Shown piece after piece: positions 33,732 through 45,641 of a DNA stretch of 64,000 nucleotides. Every line of letters begins with the position of its first letter. The stretch's first letter is position 1. Below the pieces are notes generated by a model that was not told the origin of the DNA, searched no databases, and saw only the letters and a program-made list of their open reading frames with translations. The stretch comes from Sulfuricella denitrificans skB26 (GTDB taxonomy: Bacteria; Pseudomonadota; Gammaproteobacteria; Burkholderiales; Sulfuricellaceae): positions 992,001 through 1,056,000 of the forward strand of contig NC_022357.1 in assembly GCF_000297055.2 (NCBI RefSeq), read 5' to 3'. Position numbers and translations under genes: made by a program.

Positions 33732-34379
33732 TTAGGGAAGGAAGGCGAGGATGCCCAGCGGGGTATCGATGCGACCATCGGCGCCCCAGGTTTCGGGACG
33801 GTCTTCCGCGCCGAGGTAGCCATAGTCGGCGATCAGGGCGGCCATGCCGGCGGCGCGCGCAGCTTCGATGTCGCGCTCGGCATCGCCTACGTACAGGCAG
33901 GACTGCGGTGCTACGCCGATCTCGCGGGCAGCGCGCAGCAGCGGTTCGGGGTGCGGTTTGGGGTGGGCGCAGGTGTCGCCGCTGATGATGCTGGCAGCGC
34001 GTTTGGACAGCCCCAGCAGCTCCAGCAGCGGGTTGGTGAAGCGGGCCGGTTTGTTGGTGACCACGCCCCATGAAATGTTTCTGGCTTCGAGTGCGGCCAG
34101 TAACTCGGCCATACCCGGGAAGAGCGTGGTGTGCAGACACAGGTTGGCGGTGTAGAGCGCCAGGTATTCCTCGCGCATGGGCGCGAATCGTTCGTCTTGC
34201 GGCGTCAGGCCGAAGCCGATGTCGAACAGGCCGACGGTGCCATGCGAGGCATAGGGGCGGATGGTTTCCTGTGGCAATGGCGGTAGTCCGTGCCGTTCGC
34301 GCTGCAGGTTGAGGGCATGGCCGAGGTCGGGCGCGGTATCTGCCAGCGTGCCATCGAGGTCGAACAGTACTGCTTTCAT
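33732..34379 (-). CDS. gph: Phosphoglycolate phosphatase (HAD family)
   Basis: 215 residues from ATG 34379, which overlaps the ubiG stop as ATGA; an adjacent ATG at 34382 is too close to the ribosome site (cagga). HAD motifs are LFDLDGTLADTAPDL, VTNKP and KPHPEPLLRAAREIGV, then YVGDAERDIEAARAAGM, all complete. It removes phosphate from 2-phosphoglycolate, a product of oxidative DNA-end repair or Rubisco side activity. Family placement against other HAD phosphatases rests partly on the ubiG neighbour, which is standard in proteobacteria. Confidence 0.9.
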   Translation of the reverse strand: MKAVLFDLDGTLADTAPDLGHALNLQRERHGLPPLPQETIRPYASHGTVGLFDIGFGLTPQDERFAPMREEYLALYTANLCLHTTLFPGMAELLAALEARNISWGVVTNKPARFTNPLLELLGLSKRAASIISGDTCAHPKPHPEPLLRAAREIGVAPQSCLYVGDAERDIEAARAAGMAALIADYGYLGAEDRPETWGADGRIDTPLGILAFLP

Positions 34380-35086
34380 CATTCCTGCTGGCAATGGATC
34401 AGGTAGTTGATGCTGGTGTCGGCGCCGAGGGTGTAGGTTTTGGAGATGGGGCTGTAGCTCATGCCGGTGATGCCGGCGACACCGAGGCCGACGGCGCGGC
34501 AATAGCCGCCCAGTTCGGAAGGTTTGATGAATTTGGCGTATTCGTGGGTGCCTCTGGGCAGCATGTTTAGCACATACTCGGCGCCGATCACGGCGAACAG
34601 ATAGGATTTAGGGTTGCGGTTGAGGGTGGAAAAGAACACATGGCCGCCGGGTTTAACCAGTTCGGCACAGGCTCGCACCACGCTGGCCGGATCGGGTACA
34701 TGTTCGAGCATTTCCATGCAGGTGACGATGTCGTATTGGTGCGGCTGCTCCTTGGCAAGTTCTTCTACCGCAATCAGGCGGTAGTCGACTTTCTGGCCGC
34801 TTTCCAGCAGGTGCAGCTTGGCGACCTTGAGCGCTTTTTCGCCGAGGTCGATGCCGGTCACCTGAGCGCCACGGGTTGCCATGCTTTCGGACAGGATGCC
34901 GCCGCCGCAACCGACGTCGAGCACCTTCTTGCCAGCCAGACCGGCGGTCTGGTCGACGTAGTCGAGGCGTAGCGGATTGATGTCATGCAGCGGTTTGAAT
35001 TCACTGTTGGGGTCCCACCAGCGATGGGCGAGCTGGGCGAATTTGTCCAGTTCCTGTGCGTCGACGTTCAAGTTTGGTTCGTTCAT
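34379..35086 (-). CDS. ubiG: Ubiquinone biosynthesis O-methyltransferase UbiG
   Basis: 235 residues. The N-terminal [32 protein letters not shown] is the UbiG hallmark. The SAM site is [27 protein letters not shown], followed by [46 protein letters not shown] is also diagnostic. It performs both O-methylations of ubiquinone synthesis. It sits between mtaD (62 bp upstream) and gph (4-bp overlap) on the same strand. Confidence 0.96.
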   Translation of the reverse strand: MNEPNLNVDAQELDKFAQLAHRWWDPNSEFKPLHDINPLRLDYVDQTAGLAGKKVLDVGCGGGILSESMATRGAQVTGIDLGEKALKVAKLHLLESGQKVDYRLIAVEELAKEQPHQYDIVTCMEMLEHVPDPASVVRACAELVKPGGHVFFSTLNRNPKSYLFAVIGAEYVLNMLPRGTHEYAKFIKPSELGGYCRAVGLGVAGITGMSYSPISKTYTLGADTSINYLIHCQQE

Positions 35087-35148
35087 TTTTGGCTCCGGTT
35101 AACTCGTAAGGTTAACCCCCACAAAAAAAGTTTGAGTTCCGACTAACC

Positions 35149-36495
35149 TCAAGGTTGCCCTTCGCTGAAACTTTTCTGGTTGCTGATTTTTTCGTGCCAG
35201 AAGCGGGTTCTGGCATTGAGTTCATGGATGTCGATGGTGGTGAGATGCCGTTCGTCCAGCACCAGCTTGCCGTTCACCCAGACGTGACTGACGTTTTCCC
35301 GTCCGGCGGCATACACCAAGTGCGAGGTGACATCATAGCATGGCTGGGTTTCCGGGGCCGACAAGTCCACCGCGGTGATGTCCGCCGCCTTGCCGATGAC
35401 GAGCGAGCCGGTCAGGCTGTCGATGCCCAGCGCCTGGGCGGCATGGAGGGTGGCCATGGCCAGCGCCTGGTGGGCGGGAAGCGCGGCGGCATGGCGACTC
35501 TGGCCCTTGGCGAGCAGGGCTGCGAGGCGCATTTCCGCGAACATGTCGAGGCGGTTGTTGCTCGCTGCGCCGTCGGTGCCCAGGCCGACGTTGACGTGAT
35601 GTTCGAGTTTTTCCAGCACCGGGCCGATCCCGCTGGCGAGCTTGAGGTTGGAGCTTGGACAGTGGGCAACGTGGCAGCCGTGTTCGGCAAGCAGGCGGAT
35701 TTCTTCGGTATTGGCCTGAACCACGTGTACCGCGATCAGGTTGGGACCGAGCAGGCCGAGGCGGTGCAACCGCTCAAGCGGTCTCATCTGGTATTGCTTG
35801 AGGCTTCCCTCGATCTCGTCGTGGGTTTCATGGAGGTGGATGTGGATCGGCAGATCGAGCTGCTCGGCGTAGGTCAATACTTTGGCTAAGGTCTTGTCGC
35901 TCACCGTGTAGGGCGCATGGGGGGCGAGCGTGAAGGTGAGCAGCGGCTCGCCGTGGAATTCGTCGCGCACCGCCAGCCCTTTGCTCAGGTAATCGTCGGC
36001 ATCGGCGGCGTAGGCAGTGGGGAAGTCGACCACGATCATGCCGATAGCGGCGCGCATTCCGGCGCTGAGCGCTGATTGCGCGGCCGCTTCGGGGAAGAAA
36101 TACATGTCGTTGAAGCAGGTGATGCCGCCCCGGAGCATTTCTGCACAGGCGAGGAGGGTGCCGTCGCGGACGAATTCCGGCGATACGAATTTCGCTTCGG
36201 TAGGCCAAATGTGATGGTTGAGCCAGTCCATCAGCGGCAGGTCATCCGCCAAGCCACGCAGCAGCGACATGGCAGCGTGGGTGTGGAGGTTGATCAGGCC
36301 GGGGATCAGGACATGATCGTCAAGACGGAAATGCTGTTTGGCGCTGTATTTTGCATGCGCCTCTCCGGTGGGCAGGATGTCGCGGATGATGCCGTCGTCG
36401 ATGGCGATGGTGTGCCGGGACAGGGTTTGCCGGGCGGGTTCGACGGGGATGATCCAGCGCGCATCGATCAGGGTGTCTACAGTGTTATCAGGCAT
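35149..36495 (-). CDS. mtaD: 5-methylthioadenosine/S-adenosylhomocysteine deaminase-type amidohydrolase
   Basis: 448 residues of the TRZ/ATZ amidohydrolase family. Metal ligands are visible in PGLINLHTHAAMSLLRGL (HxH), HIHLHETHDEIEGS, AVHVVQ and GLGTDGAASNNRLDMFAEMR. PEDMYFF-like and HAPYTVS segments fit MtaD/SsnA-type deaminases of adenosine derivatives. It would remove by-products of SAM-dependent methylation, matching its place just upstream of the methyltransferase ubiG. Its promoter region contains a 142-bp inverted repeat starting 8 bp before the ATG. Confidence 0.9.
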   Translation of the reverse strand: MPDNTVDTLIDARWIIPVEPARQTLSRHTIAIDDGIIRDILPTGEAHAKYSAKQHFRLDDHVLIPGLINLHTHAAMSLLRGLADDLPLMDWLNHHIWPTEAKFVSPEFVRDGTLLACAEMLRGGITCFNDMYFFPEAAAQSALSAGMRAAIGMIVVDFPTAYAADADDYLSKGLAVRDEFHGEPLLTFTLAPHAPYTVSDKTLAKVLTYAEQLDLPIHIHLHETHDEIEGSLKQYQMRPLERLHRLGLLGPNLIAVHVVQANTEEIRLLAEHGCHVAHCPSSNLKLASGIGPVLEKLEHHVNVGLGTDGAASNNRLDMFAEMRLAALLAKGQSRHAAALPAHQALAMATLHAAQALGIDSLTGSLVIGKAADITAVDLSAPETQPCYDVTSHLVYAAGRENVSHVWVNGKLVLDERHLTTIDIHELNARTRFWHEKISNQKSFSEGQP

Positions 36496-36502
36496 GGCTT
36501 GC

Positions 36503-36644
36503 GGGCACCTCTAAAAAATCCAGATTTCATCCCAACTGCTGCGTTGCGGAAAAAATTTCTTGCTTACATATCAACCATATGCTGCGCTGCAAAATTTTTT
36601 CCGCGCCTTGCATTTGGGCGAACTCTGAATTTTTAGAGGCGCCC
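36503..36644. repeat. 142-bp imperfect inverted repeat (MITE-like)
   Basis: The ends gggcacctctaaaaa (36503-36517) and tttttagaggcgccc (36630-36644) are near-perfect reverse complements. Similarity continues inward through gcggaaaaaattt and aaaattttttccgc to a central part containing atatcaaccatatgctgcg. Total arms are about 55 bp. It lies between the mtaD start and the ompA terminator. It has no coding capacity and looks like a non-autonomous mobile repeat. Confidence 0.8.
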
Positions 36645-36670
36645 ATAATCGGCAGAATCTAGCATAAAAA

Positions 36671-36698
36671 AAAAGCCCCGCACTAGGCGGGGCTTTTT
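36671..36698 (-). terminator. Rho-independent terminator of ompA-like gene
   Basis: gccccgc (36675-36681) pairs with gcggggc (36687-36693) around a 5-base loop, flanked by A and T runs. It is 17 bp beyond the ompA-like stop codon on the minus strand. Confidence 0.92.
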
Positions 36699-36714
36699 CA
36701 GACCGGGAAGCTTG

Positions 36715-37407
36715 TTACTTGGTCGGAACCTGAATTTCAGGTTCAACCGTAACGCGGCGATCGGGTTGCAGGCACTCGATCAGCTTCTTGGTTTTCTTGT
36801 TGCCTTTGCACTTGCTGACGGTGTCGGCATCCGCGTTAGGCTCGGATTCACCCTTGCCTACGGCCTTGACGCGGTCGGCAGCAACGCCCTGGCTGGCCAG
36901 GTAATCCTTGACGGCGACAGCGCGACGCTCGGAAAGCTTCTGGTTGTACTTGTCGGAGCCGAGGCGGTCAGCATGGCCGGTAACCAGCAGCAGTTCCACT
37001 TCAGGGTGCTCTTTCATGTTTGCGACCACTTTGTCGTCCAGCTCTTTCTTGCCTTCTGCACGGACAACAGCCTTGTCGAAATCAAACAGGGTTTCAGCCT
37101 TGAAGGTTACTTTGACAGCAGGTGCTGCAGGGCCGGCTACGGGTGCGGGTACAACGGCTTTCGGTGCCTCTTTCTTCGGCTCTTCCTTCTTCGCTACCAG
37201 ATCAGGATCGCATTCTGCGGTTGCCATGGCAGGAGTCCAGTAGCCGGTACGCCAGCACTGGTCGTAGTTGTTCTTGACCACGTTGCCGCGGGTGTCGTTC
37301 AGGTAGCCGGCGTTGGCTACGTCGTGCGCGTAAGCGGTGCTGACGGCAGAAATGCCGGTTGCAAGCGTGAGGCTTAAAACAAGTTGTTTAACTATTGAGA
37401 TTTTCAT
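36715..37407 (-). CDS. ompA: OmpA-family outer membrane protein
   Basis: 230 residues. Signal peptide KQLVLSLTLATGISAVSTAYAH, then a short mature N-part with two Cys (NYDQCWRTGYW, ATAECDPDL), a Lys/Pro/Ala-rich linker (about 72-97) and the C-terminal OmpA peptidoglycan-binding domain: FDFDKAVVRAEGKKELDD, LVTGHADRLGSDKYNQKLSERRAVAVKDYL. There is no eight-strand barrel, so it is a small linker-type OmpA protein tying the envelope to peptidoglycan. Two further Cys (SKCKG, LIECL) could pair. It has its own terminator, and the 5' region is shared with gyrA. Confidence 0.92.
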   Translation of the reverse strand: MKISIVKQLVLSLTLATGISAVSTAYAHDVANAGYLNDTRGNVVKNNYDQCWRTGYWTPAMATAECDPDLVAKKEEPKKEAPKAVVPAPVAGPAAPAVKVTFKAETLFDFDKAVVRAEGKKELDDKVVANMKEHPEVELLLVTGHADRLGSDKYNQKLSERRAVAVKDYLASQGVAADRVKAVGKGESEPNADADTVSKCKGNKKTKKLIECLQPDRRVTVEPEIQVPTK

Positions 37408-37632
37408 TATTTAGCTCTCCATTTTAAAAAATTAGCACTATTGTTATTTGAGCTTGTTTTGTAATCAGGGCTCAGATCTAACCATTTGATGTTCATATCA
37501 TACACTATAGATAATCAAATTGCCAAAATGACGGTGGCCCTTTGGATTGGCCTGGGATGCGCCGGTATGCTAAAATCGCTGACATTTTGTTTTCGTATAT
37601 CAACAAGTAAGTTCATAAGAAACTGAGCATCC

Positions 37633-40192
<2,560 letters not shown>

Positions 40193-40194
<2 letters not shown>

Positions 40195-40246
40195 CCATGG
40201 AGGACGCAGAGGGAAATAGAATCTAACCTCCGCGTCCTCCGCGGTT
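40193..40246. repeat. Dispersed inverted repeat, copy B
   Basis: aaccatggaggacgcagag (from 40193, overlapping the gyrA stop) is nearly the reverse complement of cctccgcgtcctccgcggtt (40227-40246). It lies between gyrA and serC, 18 bp before the serC ATG. It is related to copies at 8894, 45545 and 53466. Confidence 0.8.
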
Positions 40247-40264
40247 AGATAAGGGTTTTAGTGT

Positions 40265-41347
40265 ATGGAACGAATTTACAATTTTGGTGCTGGCCCTGCC
40301 GCATTGCCTGAGGAAGTCCTGGAGCAGGCGCGCGATGAGATGCTCAACTGGCAGGGCTGCGGCATGTCGGTGATGGAGATGAGCCATCGCGGCAAGGACT
40401 TCATGGGTATCGCTGCCCAGGTTGAGGCCGACCTGCGCGGGTTGCTGGGTATTCCCGCTAATTACAAGGTGCTGTTTCTGCAGGGCGGGGCTTCCAGCCA
40501 GTTCGCCATGGTACCGATGAATTTGCTCCGCGGCAAAAAGACCGTGGACATCGTCAACACCGGCGTATGGTCACAGAAGGCGATCGATGAGGCAGAGAGA
40601 TACTGCACGGTGAACGTTGCCGCCAGCTCGGAAGACGCCAGATTCAGCTATGCCCCGACCCAGGATAAATGGCGCTTGAGCCAGGATGCCGCCTACGTCC
40701 ATTACACCCCGAACGAGACCATCGGCGGGGTGGAGTTCCACTGGATACCGGAAACCGGCAGCGTGCCGCTGGTAGCGGACATGTCTTCCAACATCCTGTC
40801 CGGCCCGCTGGATGTTTCCCGCTTCGGCCTGATTTATGCCGGGGCACAGAAGAACATCGGTCCGGCCGGCTTGTGCATCGTGATCGTGCGCGAAGACCTG
40901 ATCGGCCAGACACTGCCCGGCACGCCGACAATGTTCGACTACAAGATCCATGCCGACCATGATTCGATGTACAACACCCCGCCTACCTTTTCGCTCTATA
41001 TCGCCGGCCTGGTGTTTAAGTGGCTGAAGCGCCTCGGCGGGTTGGCAGAAATGGACAAACGCAACAACGCCAAGGCCGCGCTGCTTTACGGTTACCTGGA
41101 CAGCAGTGGTTTCTACCATTGCCCGGTGGCAAAAGACAGCCGCTCGCGCATGAACGTGCCTTTCACCCTCAAGGATGCGGCACTGGACGAGGAATTCCTC
41201 AAGCAGTCCCAGTCTCGCGGCCTGGCTCAACTGAAGGGACATCGTTTGCTTGGTGGGATGCGGGCCTCGATCTACAACCCCATGCCGCTGGAGGGTGTTC
41301 AAGCCTTGGTGGATTTCATGCGCGAGTTCGAGCAGAAACATGGATAA
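40265..41347 (+). CDS. serC: Phosphoserine aminotransferase
   Basis: 360 residues. MERIYNFGAGPAALPEEVLEQA is the SerC start, MEMSHRGKDF and LFLQGGASSQFAMVPMNLL bind PLP phosphate, and the Schiff-base lysine is in GLIYAGAQKNIGPAG. The C-terminal GHRLLGGMRASIYNPMPLEGVQALVDFM is typical. It transaminates 3-phosphohydroxypyruvate for serine and a related step for PLP synthesis. No clear ribosome site is visible because repeat copy B sits just upstream. Its end overlaps pheA by 8 bp, as in the conserved proteobacterial supraoperon. Confidence 0.97.
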   Translation: MERIYNFGAGPAALPEEVLEQARDEMLNWQGCGMSVMEMSHRGKDFMGIAAQVEADLRGLLGIPANYKVLFLQGGASSQFAMVPMNLLRGKKTVDIVNTGVWSQKAIDEAERYCTVNVAASSEDARFSYAPTQDKWRLSQDAAYVHYTPNETIGGVEFHWIPETGSVPLVADMSSNILSGPLDVSRFGLIYAGAQKNIGPAGLCIVIVREDLIGQTLPGTPTMFDYKIHADHDSMYNTPPTFSLYIAGLVFKWLKRLGGLAEMDKRNNAKAALLYGYLDSSGFYHCPVAKDSRSRMNVPFTLKDAALDEEFLKQSQSRGLAQLKGHRLLGGMRASIYNPMPLEGVQALVDFMREFEQKHG

Positions 41348-42404
41348 GGAACTTTCTCAACACCGCGCGAGCATCGACGCGATCGACGGCGAGATGCTGA
41401 AGCTCGTGAATCAGCGCGCCGAGCACGCAAAAGCGATTGGCGTCCTGAAGGATGGCGCGGTTTATCGCCCCGAGCGCGAAGCGCAGGTACTGCGCCGGAT
41501 CAAGGAAGAGAACCCCGGCCCTCTTGCCGACGAGACCGTGGCGCGCCTGTTCCGCGAGATCATGTCGGCTTGTCTGGCGCTGGAGCAGCCGCTCTCGGTG
41601 TCATTCCTCGGGCCGCAAGGCACTTTTACCCAGGCGGCAGCCATCAAGCATTTTGGCCATGCTGCACTGACTCGTCCCTGCGCTTCGATCGACGAGGTGT
41701 TCCGCGAGGTGGAAGCGGGGCTGGCGGATTACGGCGTGGTGCCGGTGGAAAACTCCACTGGCGGCGCGGTCGGCACTACCCTGGATCTGTTGTTGCAGAC
41801 GCCTCTTCAGGTGTGTGGCGAGGTCGATCTGCGGGTGCACCAGTTCTTGCTGCGCAAGGCGGGGGCAACCGGCAAGGCAGAGAAAATCTATTCGCATGCG
41901 CAGTCCCTCGCTCAGTGCCATGAGTGGCTTAACCAGAATCTGTCGGGCGTGGAGCGCGTGGCGGTGGTGAGCAATGCCGAGGCGGCGCGCTTGGCTGCTG
42001 AGGATGGTGCTGCGGTAGCGATTGCGGGCGAGGCCGCGGCGGAGCATTACGGGTTGGAAAAGCTGGCGGAAAATATCGAGGACAAGCCCGACAATACTAC
42101 CCGCTTTCTGGTGATCGGCCAGCATGATGCTGCGCTCTCCGGCCGGGACAAAACCTCTCTGGCGATGTCCGCCAGGAACCGTCCGGGTGCGGTGTACGAG
42201 CTGTTGACGCCGCTTGCCCGGCACGAAGTGAGCATGACCAAGCTGGAGTCCCGTCCTTCCCACTCGGGGCTTTGGGAGTATGTGTTTTACGTGGATGTGG
42301 AAGGGCATCGCCAGGATGTGAAGGTTGCTCAGGCATTGGCTGAACTCGCCGACAAGGCAGCCTTCCTGAAAATCCTCGGCTCCTATCCCGTGGCGGTACT
42401 TTAA
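41340..42404 (+). CDS. pheA: Bifunctional chorismate mutase/prephenate dehydratase (P-protein)
   Basis: 354 residues from ATG 41340, inside the serC end. Residues about 1-85 are an AroQ-type chorismate mutase ([29 protein letters not shown]). The prephenate dehydratase domain follows ([51 protein letters not shown]). The C-terminal ACT domain reads [42 protein letters not shown], with the GALV/ESRP-type phenylalanine site. It makes phenylpyruvate from chorismate and is feedback-controlled. Confidence 0.97.
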   Translation: MDKELSQHRASIDAIDGEMLKLVNQRAEHAKAIGVLKDGAVYRPEREAQVLRRIKEENPGPLADETVARLFREIMSACLALEQPLSVSFLGPQGTFTQAAAIKHFGHAALTRPCASIDEVFREVEAGLADYGVVPVENSTGGAVGTTLDLLLQTPLQVCGEVDLRVHQFLLRKAGATGKAEKIYSHAQSLAQCHEWLNQNLSGVERVAVVSNAEAARLAAEDGAAVAIAGEAAAEHYGLEKLAENIEDKPDNTTRFLVIGQHDAALSGRDKTSLAMSARNRPGAVYELLTPLARHEVSMTKLESRPSHSGLWEYVFYVDVEGHRQDVKVAQALAELADKAAFLKILGSYPVAVL

Positions 42405-42439
42405 CTAATCATATTAAAGATCAAACGATTGTACTTGAA

Positions 42440-43549
42440 ATGGATTTGAGCGAATTAGCACCGGGTTACATCCGCGCCATTGCACCGTACCAGACGGGCA
42501 AGCCGATTGCCGAAGTGGCCCGGGAAATGGGCCTGCCGGAAAGCGATATCGTCAAGCTGGCTTCCAACGAGAACCCGCTCGGCGCCAGCCCGCGCGTGCT
42601 GGCAGCGATCGAGAACGTGATCATGGAACTCGCACGCTATCCGGATGGCAACGGCTTTACGCTGAAAACCGCACTGGCGGCAAGGCACGGCGTCGGACTT
42701 GAGCAGATCGTCCTGGGCAACGGTTCCAACGATGTGCTGGAGTTGGCGGCGCGCGCCTTTCTGATGCCTCAGACCTCTGCGGTTTATAGTCAGCATGCTT
42801 TCGCCGTTTACCCGCTGGCGACCCAGGTGGTCGGTGCACGTGGCATCGAGGCGCCAGCGAAGGATTTTGGCCATGACCCCGAGGCGCTGCTGGCAGCTAT
42901 TGCAGATGATACCCGCATCCTGTTTATCGCCAATCCCAACAACCCTACAGGCACGCTGCTGGATCCCGTTCAACTGCTGGGTCTGATCGAGCGCGTGCCG
43001 GAGAATGTGCTGGTGGTGCTGGATGAGGCTTATACTGAATATCTGCCCGAGGAGATGAAAAGCGACAGTGTCGGTTGGCTGAAACGCTTTCAGAATCTGA
43101 TTGTCACACGCACCTTCTCCAAGGCTTACGGTCTGGCAGGCCTGCGCGTGGGCTATGCGCTGGCGAGCGCGCAGGTGGCGAGCATGATGAACCGGGTGCG
43201 GCAGCCGTTCAACGTCAACAGTCTGGCTCAGGCGGCGGCGGTGATGGCGATGCAGGACGAGGCTTTTCTCGACGAATGTCTGGCAATCAACCGCGCCGGC
43301 ATGGTGCAGCTGACAGACGGCTTCAAGCGCCTGGGGCTGACTTACATTCCTTCCTACGGCAACTTCGTCGCAGTGCGAGTGGGCGATGCCGCCGCTATCA
43401 ATCTCAGTCTGCTGAAGCAGGGCGTGATTGTGAGGCCGGTCGCTAATTATGGGTTGCCTGAACACCTGCGCGTCAGCGTCGGGTTGGAAGGGGAAAACAA
43501 GGTATTTTTGCAGGCCCTGGAACGGGCACTTAAGGAGATTAAAAAATGA
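42440..43549 (+). CDS. hisC: Histidinol-phosphate aminotransferase
   Basis: 369 residues. [53 protein letters not shown] and the PLP lysine in [20 protein letters not shown] mark HisC. In this supraoperon the enzyme often also serves aromatic transamination (the hisH-b type), handling phenylpyruvate or prephenate. A second hisC in the histidine operon is therefore likely elsewhere. It overlaps aroF by 4 bp (ATGA), and pheA ends 35 bp upstream. Confidence 0.94.
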   Translation: MDLSELAPGYIRAIAPYQTGKPIAEVAREMGLPESDIVKLASNENPLGASPRVLAAIENVIMELARYPDGNGFTLKTALAARHGVGLEQIVLGNGSNDVLELAARAFLMPQTSAVYSQHAFAVYPLATQVVGARGIEAPAKDFGHDPEALLAAIADDTRILFIANPNNPTGTLLDPVQLLGLIERVPENVLVVLDEAYTEYLPEEMKSDSVGWLKRFQNLIVTRTFSKAYGLAGLRVGYALASAQVASMMNRVRQPFNVNSLAQAAAVMAMQDEAFLDECLAINRAGMVQLTDGFKRLGLTYIPSYGNFVAVRVGDAAAINLSLLKQGVIVRPVANYGLPEHLRVSVGLEGENKVFLQALERALKEIKK

Positions 43550-44562
43550 TCATCGTAATGAACAGTGGTGCGACCGAGCAACAGATAGAAGGCGTCGTCA
43601 ATAAAATCAAGGAAGCTGGCCTGGACGCCAATATTTCTCGTGGCACCGAGCGCACCGTGATTGGCGCCATCGGCGACGAGCGCAAGCTGGAACAGGAGTA
43701 TTTCGAAGCCCTGCCGGGCGTCGAGCAAGCCATGCACATCGTCAAGCCCTACAAAATCGTCGGGCGTGAATGGCACAAGCAGGACAGCGTGGTCAACATC
43801 AAAGGTATTCCGCTGGGCGGAAATCAGATACAGATCATCGCCGGTCCGTGTTCGGTGGAAACTCCGGAGCAGATGGCTTTGGCGGCTCAGGAAGTGCATG
43901 CCGCAGGTTGCCGCTTGATGCGCGGCGGTGCTTTCAAGCCGCGTACCAGCCCTTATGCTTTTCAGGGCCATGGAGTGGAAGGCCTGAAGATGTTCCGCAC
44001 AGCAGCCGAAAAATACAACCTGCCTATCGTCACCGAGCTGATGGATGCGCGCCAGCTTGAGACCTTCATGGAATACGACGTGGACGTGATCCAGATCGGC
44101 ACACGCAGCATGCAGAATTTCGACCTGCTCAAAGAAGTTGGCAAGGTCAACAAGCCGGTGATCCTCAAGCGCGGCATGTCGGCAACCATTTCCGAATGGC
44201 TGATGGCAGCAGAATATATTGCCGCCGGCGGCAACCACAACATCATCTTCTGCGAACGTGGCATCCGCACCTACGAAACCTACTATCGCAACGTGCTGGA
44301 CGTGACTGCCATTCCGGTGCTGAAAAAGGAAACCCACCTTCCGGTGATCGTTGATCCATCCCACGCGGGGGGCAAGGCGTGGATGGTGCCGGCACTGTCG
44401 CGTGCGGCAATCGCCGCCGGTGCTGACGGTCTGCTGGTGGAAATGCACCCTAACCCCTGCGAAGCCTGGTGCGACGCGGATCAGGCGCTTACCCCGCAGG
44501 AACTGAAAGACTTGATGGTCAGTTTGGGCGCGATTGCCGGAGCGATCGGACGGACGATCTAG
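43546..44562 (+). CDS. aroF: 3-deoxy-7-phosphoheptulonate synthase, type I-beta
   Basis: 338 residues. The N-terminal ferredoxin-like regulatory domain (about 1-70) reads [33 protein letters not shown]. The catalytic barrel starts [15 protein letters not shown], with [46 protein letters not shown] and [15 protein letters not shown]. This is the Thermotoga/Bacillus-like I-beta class, not the E. coli AroFGH class. It begins the shikimate pathway. Its place inside the aromatic block lets it be expressed with pheA and tyrA. Confidence 0.94.
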   Translation: MIIVMNSGATEQQIEGVVNKIKEAGLDANISRGTERTVIGAIGDERKLEQEYFEALPGVEQAMHIVKPYKIVGREWHKQDSVVNIKGIPLGGNQIQIIAGPCSVETPEQMALAAQEVHAAGCRLMRGGAFKPRTSPYAFQGHGVEGLKMFRTAAEKYNLPIVTELMDARQLETFMEYDVDVIQIGTRSMQNFDLLKEVGKVNKPVILKRGMSATISEWLMAAEYIAAGGNHNIIFCERGIRTYETYYRNVLDVTAIPVLKKETHLPVIVDPSHAGGKAWMVPALSRAAIAAGADGLLVEMHPNPCEAWCDADQALTPQELKDLMVSLGAIAGAIGRTI

Positions 44563-44568
44563 GCTAGT

Positions 44569-44598
44569 GCCGATGAACGTCGATGAACGCCGATTAAC
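44569..44598. repeat. Three tandem 10-bp repeats
   Basis: gccgatgaac, gtcgatgaac and gccgattaac follow one another without gaps in the aroF-tyrA space. The period is near one helical turn. It may be a remnant of a larger extragenic repeat; no function is evident. Confidence 0.6.
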
Positions 44599-44645
44599 CC
44601 ATCAACGCGCCAGTCCGTGTTTATCCAGGTCGCCTAGAGGCGCCT

Positions 44646-45545
44646 ATGTTTGGTCAGGCGTTTGACATGGATTTCCAACTTAATAAACTCGTTATTTTTG
44701 GCGTCGGACTGATCGGCGGATCCTTCGCACTGGCCTTGCGCGAGGCTGGAGCGGTGAAGGAAATCGTCGGTGTTGGACGTACTGCGGGAAATCTGGCGGA
44801 GGCACTGCGACTTGGAGTGATCGACCGGGTTGCGGTTGACGCTGCCAGCGCGGTGCAAGATGCAGATCTGGTGATGCTGGCCGTCCTGGTCGGGCAGATG
44901 GCTGCGGTGATGGCATCGATTTCGCCGCATCTGTCGGCGCAGACCGTCGTTACCGATGCCGGCAGTACCAAATGCGATGTGGTGGCGCTGGCGCAGCAGC
45001 ATCTGTCGGGCCACTTGGCGCGCTTCGTGCCGGCGCATCCGATCGCCGGTGCCGAAAGGAGTGGTGCGGCTGCCGCCAGTGCTGGGCTGTACCGGGGCCG
45101 CAACGTGGTAATCACGCCCATGTCCGAGATCAACCCTTCGGCCGTGCGCATGGTGCGTGTCCTATGGGAGGCCTGCGGGGCGACGGTCAGGGAAATGACG
45201 CCGCAGGCCCACGACGAGGTCTTCGCCGCGGTTTCCCATCTACCGCACCTGCTGGCGTTTGCCCTGGTCGAAGACATCGCCTCGCGCAGCAACAGTGAGG
45301 AGTTGTTCAGCTATGCCGCCGGTGGTTTTCGCGATTTCACCCGGATCGCCGGCAGTTCGCCGGAAATGTGGCGCGACATCTGCCTGGCGAATCGTGCTGC
45401 GCTGCTCAAGGAACTTGAAATTTACCAGGCGCAGCTTGATCGTCTGCATGTCATGCTGGAGCAAGCCGACGGGGCAGCGCTGGAGCAGGTTTTTAACCAC
45501 GCCAGCCAGGCAAGAAACGCCTGGGCTTCGCAAAAAACTGATTGA
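44646..45545 (+). CDS. tyrA: Prephenate/arogenate dehydrogenase
   Basis: 299 residues, or 292 if the ATG at 44667 is used; neither has a strong ribosome site. The NAD(P) motif is KLVIFGVGLIGGSFALALREAG. VVTDAGSTKCDVV, RFVPAHPIAGAERSGAAAA and AVSHLPHLLAFALVEDIA are the TyrA substrate-site signatures, and GGFRDFTRIAGSSPEMWRDI is also conserved. It converts prephenate (or arogenate) to the tyrosine precursor. There is no fused mutase. aroA follows, with repeat copy C between. Confidence 0.95.
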   Translation: MFGQAFDMDFQLNKLVIFGVGLIGGSFALALREAGAVKEIVGVGRTAGNLAEALRLGVIDRVAVDAASAVQDADLVMLAVLVGQMAAVMASISPHLSAQTVVTDAGSTKCDVVALAQQHLSGHLARFVPAHPIAGAERSGAAAASAGLYRGRNVVITPMSEINPSAVRMVRVLWEACGATVREMTPQAHDEVFAAVSHLPHLLAFALVEDIASRSNSEELFSYAAGGFRDFTRIAGSSPEMWRDICLANRAALLKELEIYQAQLDRLHVMLEQADGAALEQVFNHASQARNAWASQKTD

Positions 45546-45613
45546 ACCGTGAAGACGTAGAGTAATTCCATGAATTGTTCTAGCCTCTATAACCCTCCGC
45601 GTATTCTGCGGTA
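45545..45613. repeat. Dispersed inverted repeat, copy C (degenerate)
   Basis: aaccgtgaagacgtagag (from 45545, at the tyrA stop) and ccctccgcgtattctgcggta (45593-45613) are a weaker version of the pair seen at 8894, 40193 and 53466. It fills most of the space between tyrA and aroA. Confidence 0.6.
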
Positions 45614-45641
45614 AATGCCTTTTTACTTAAAAATTTCACTC

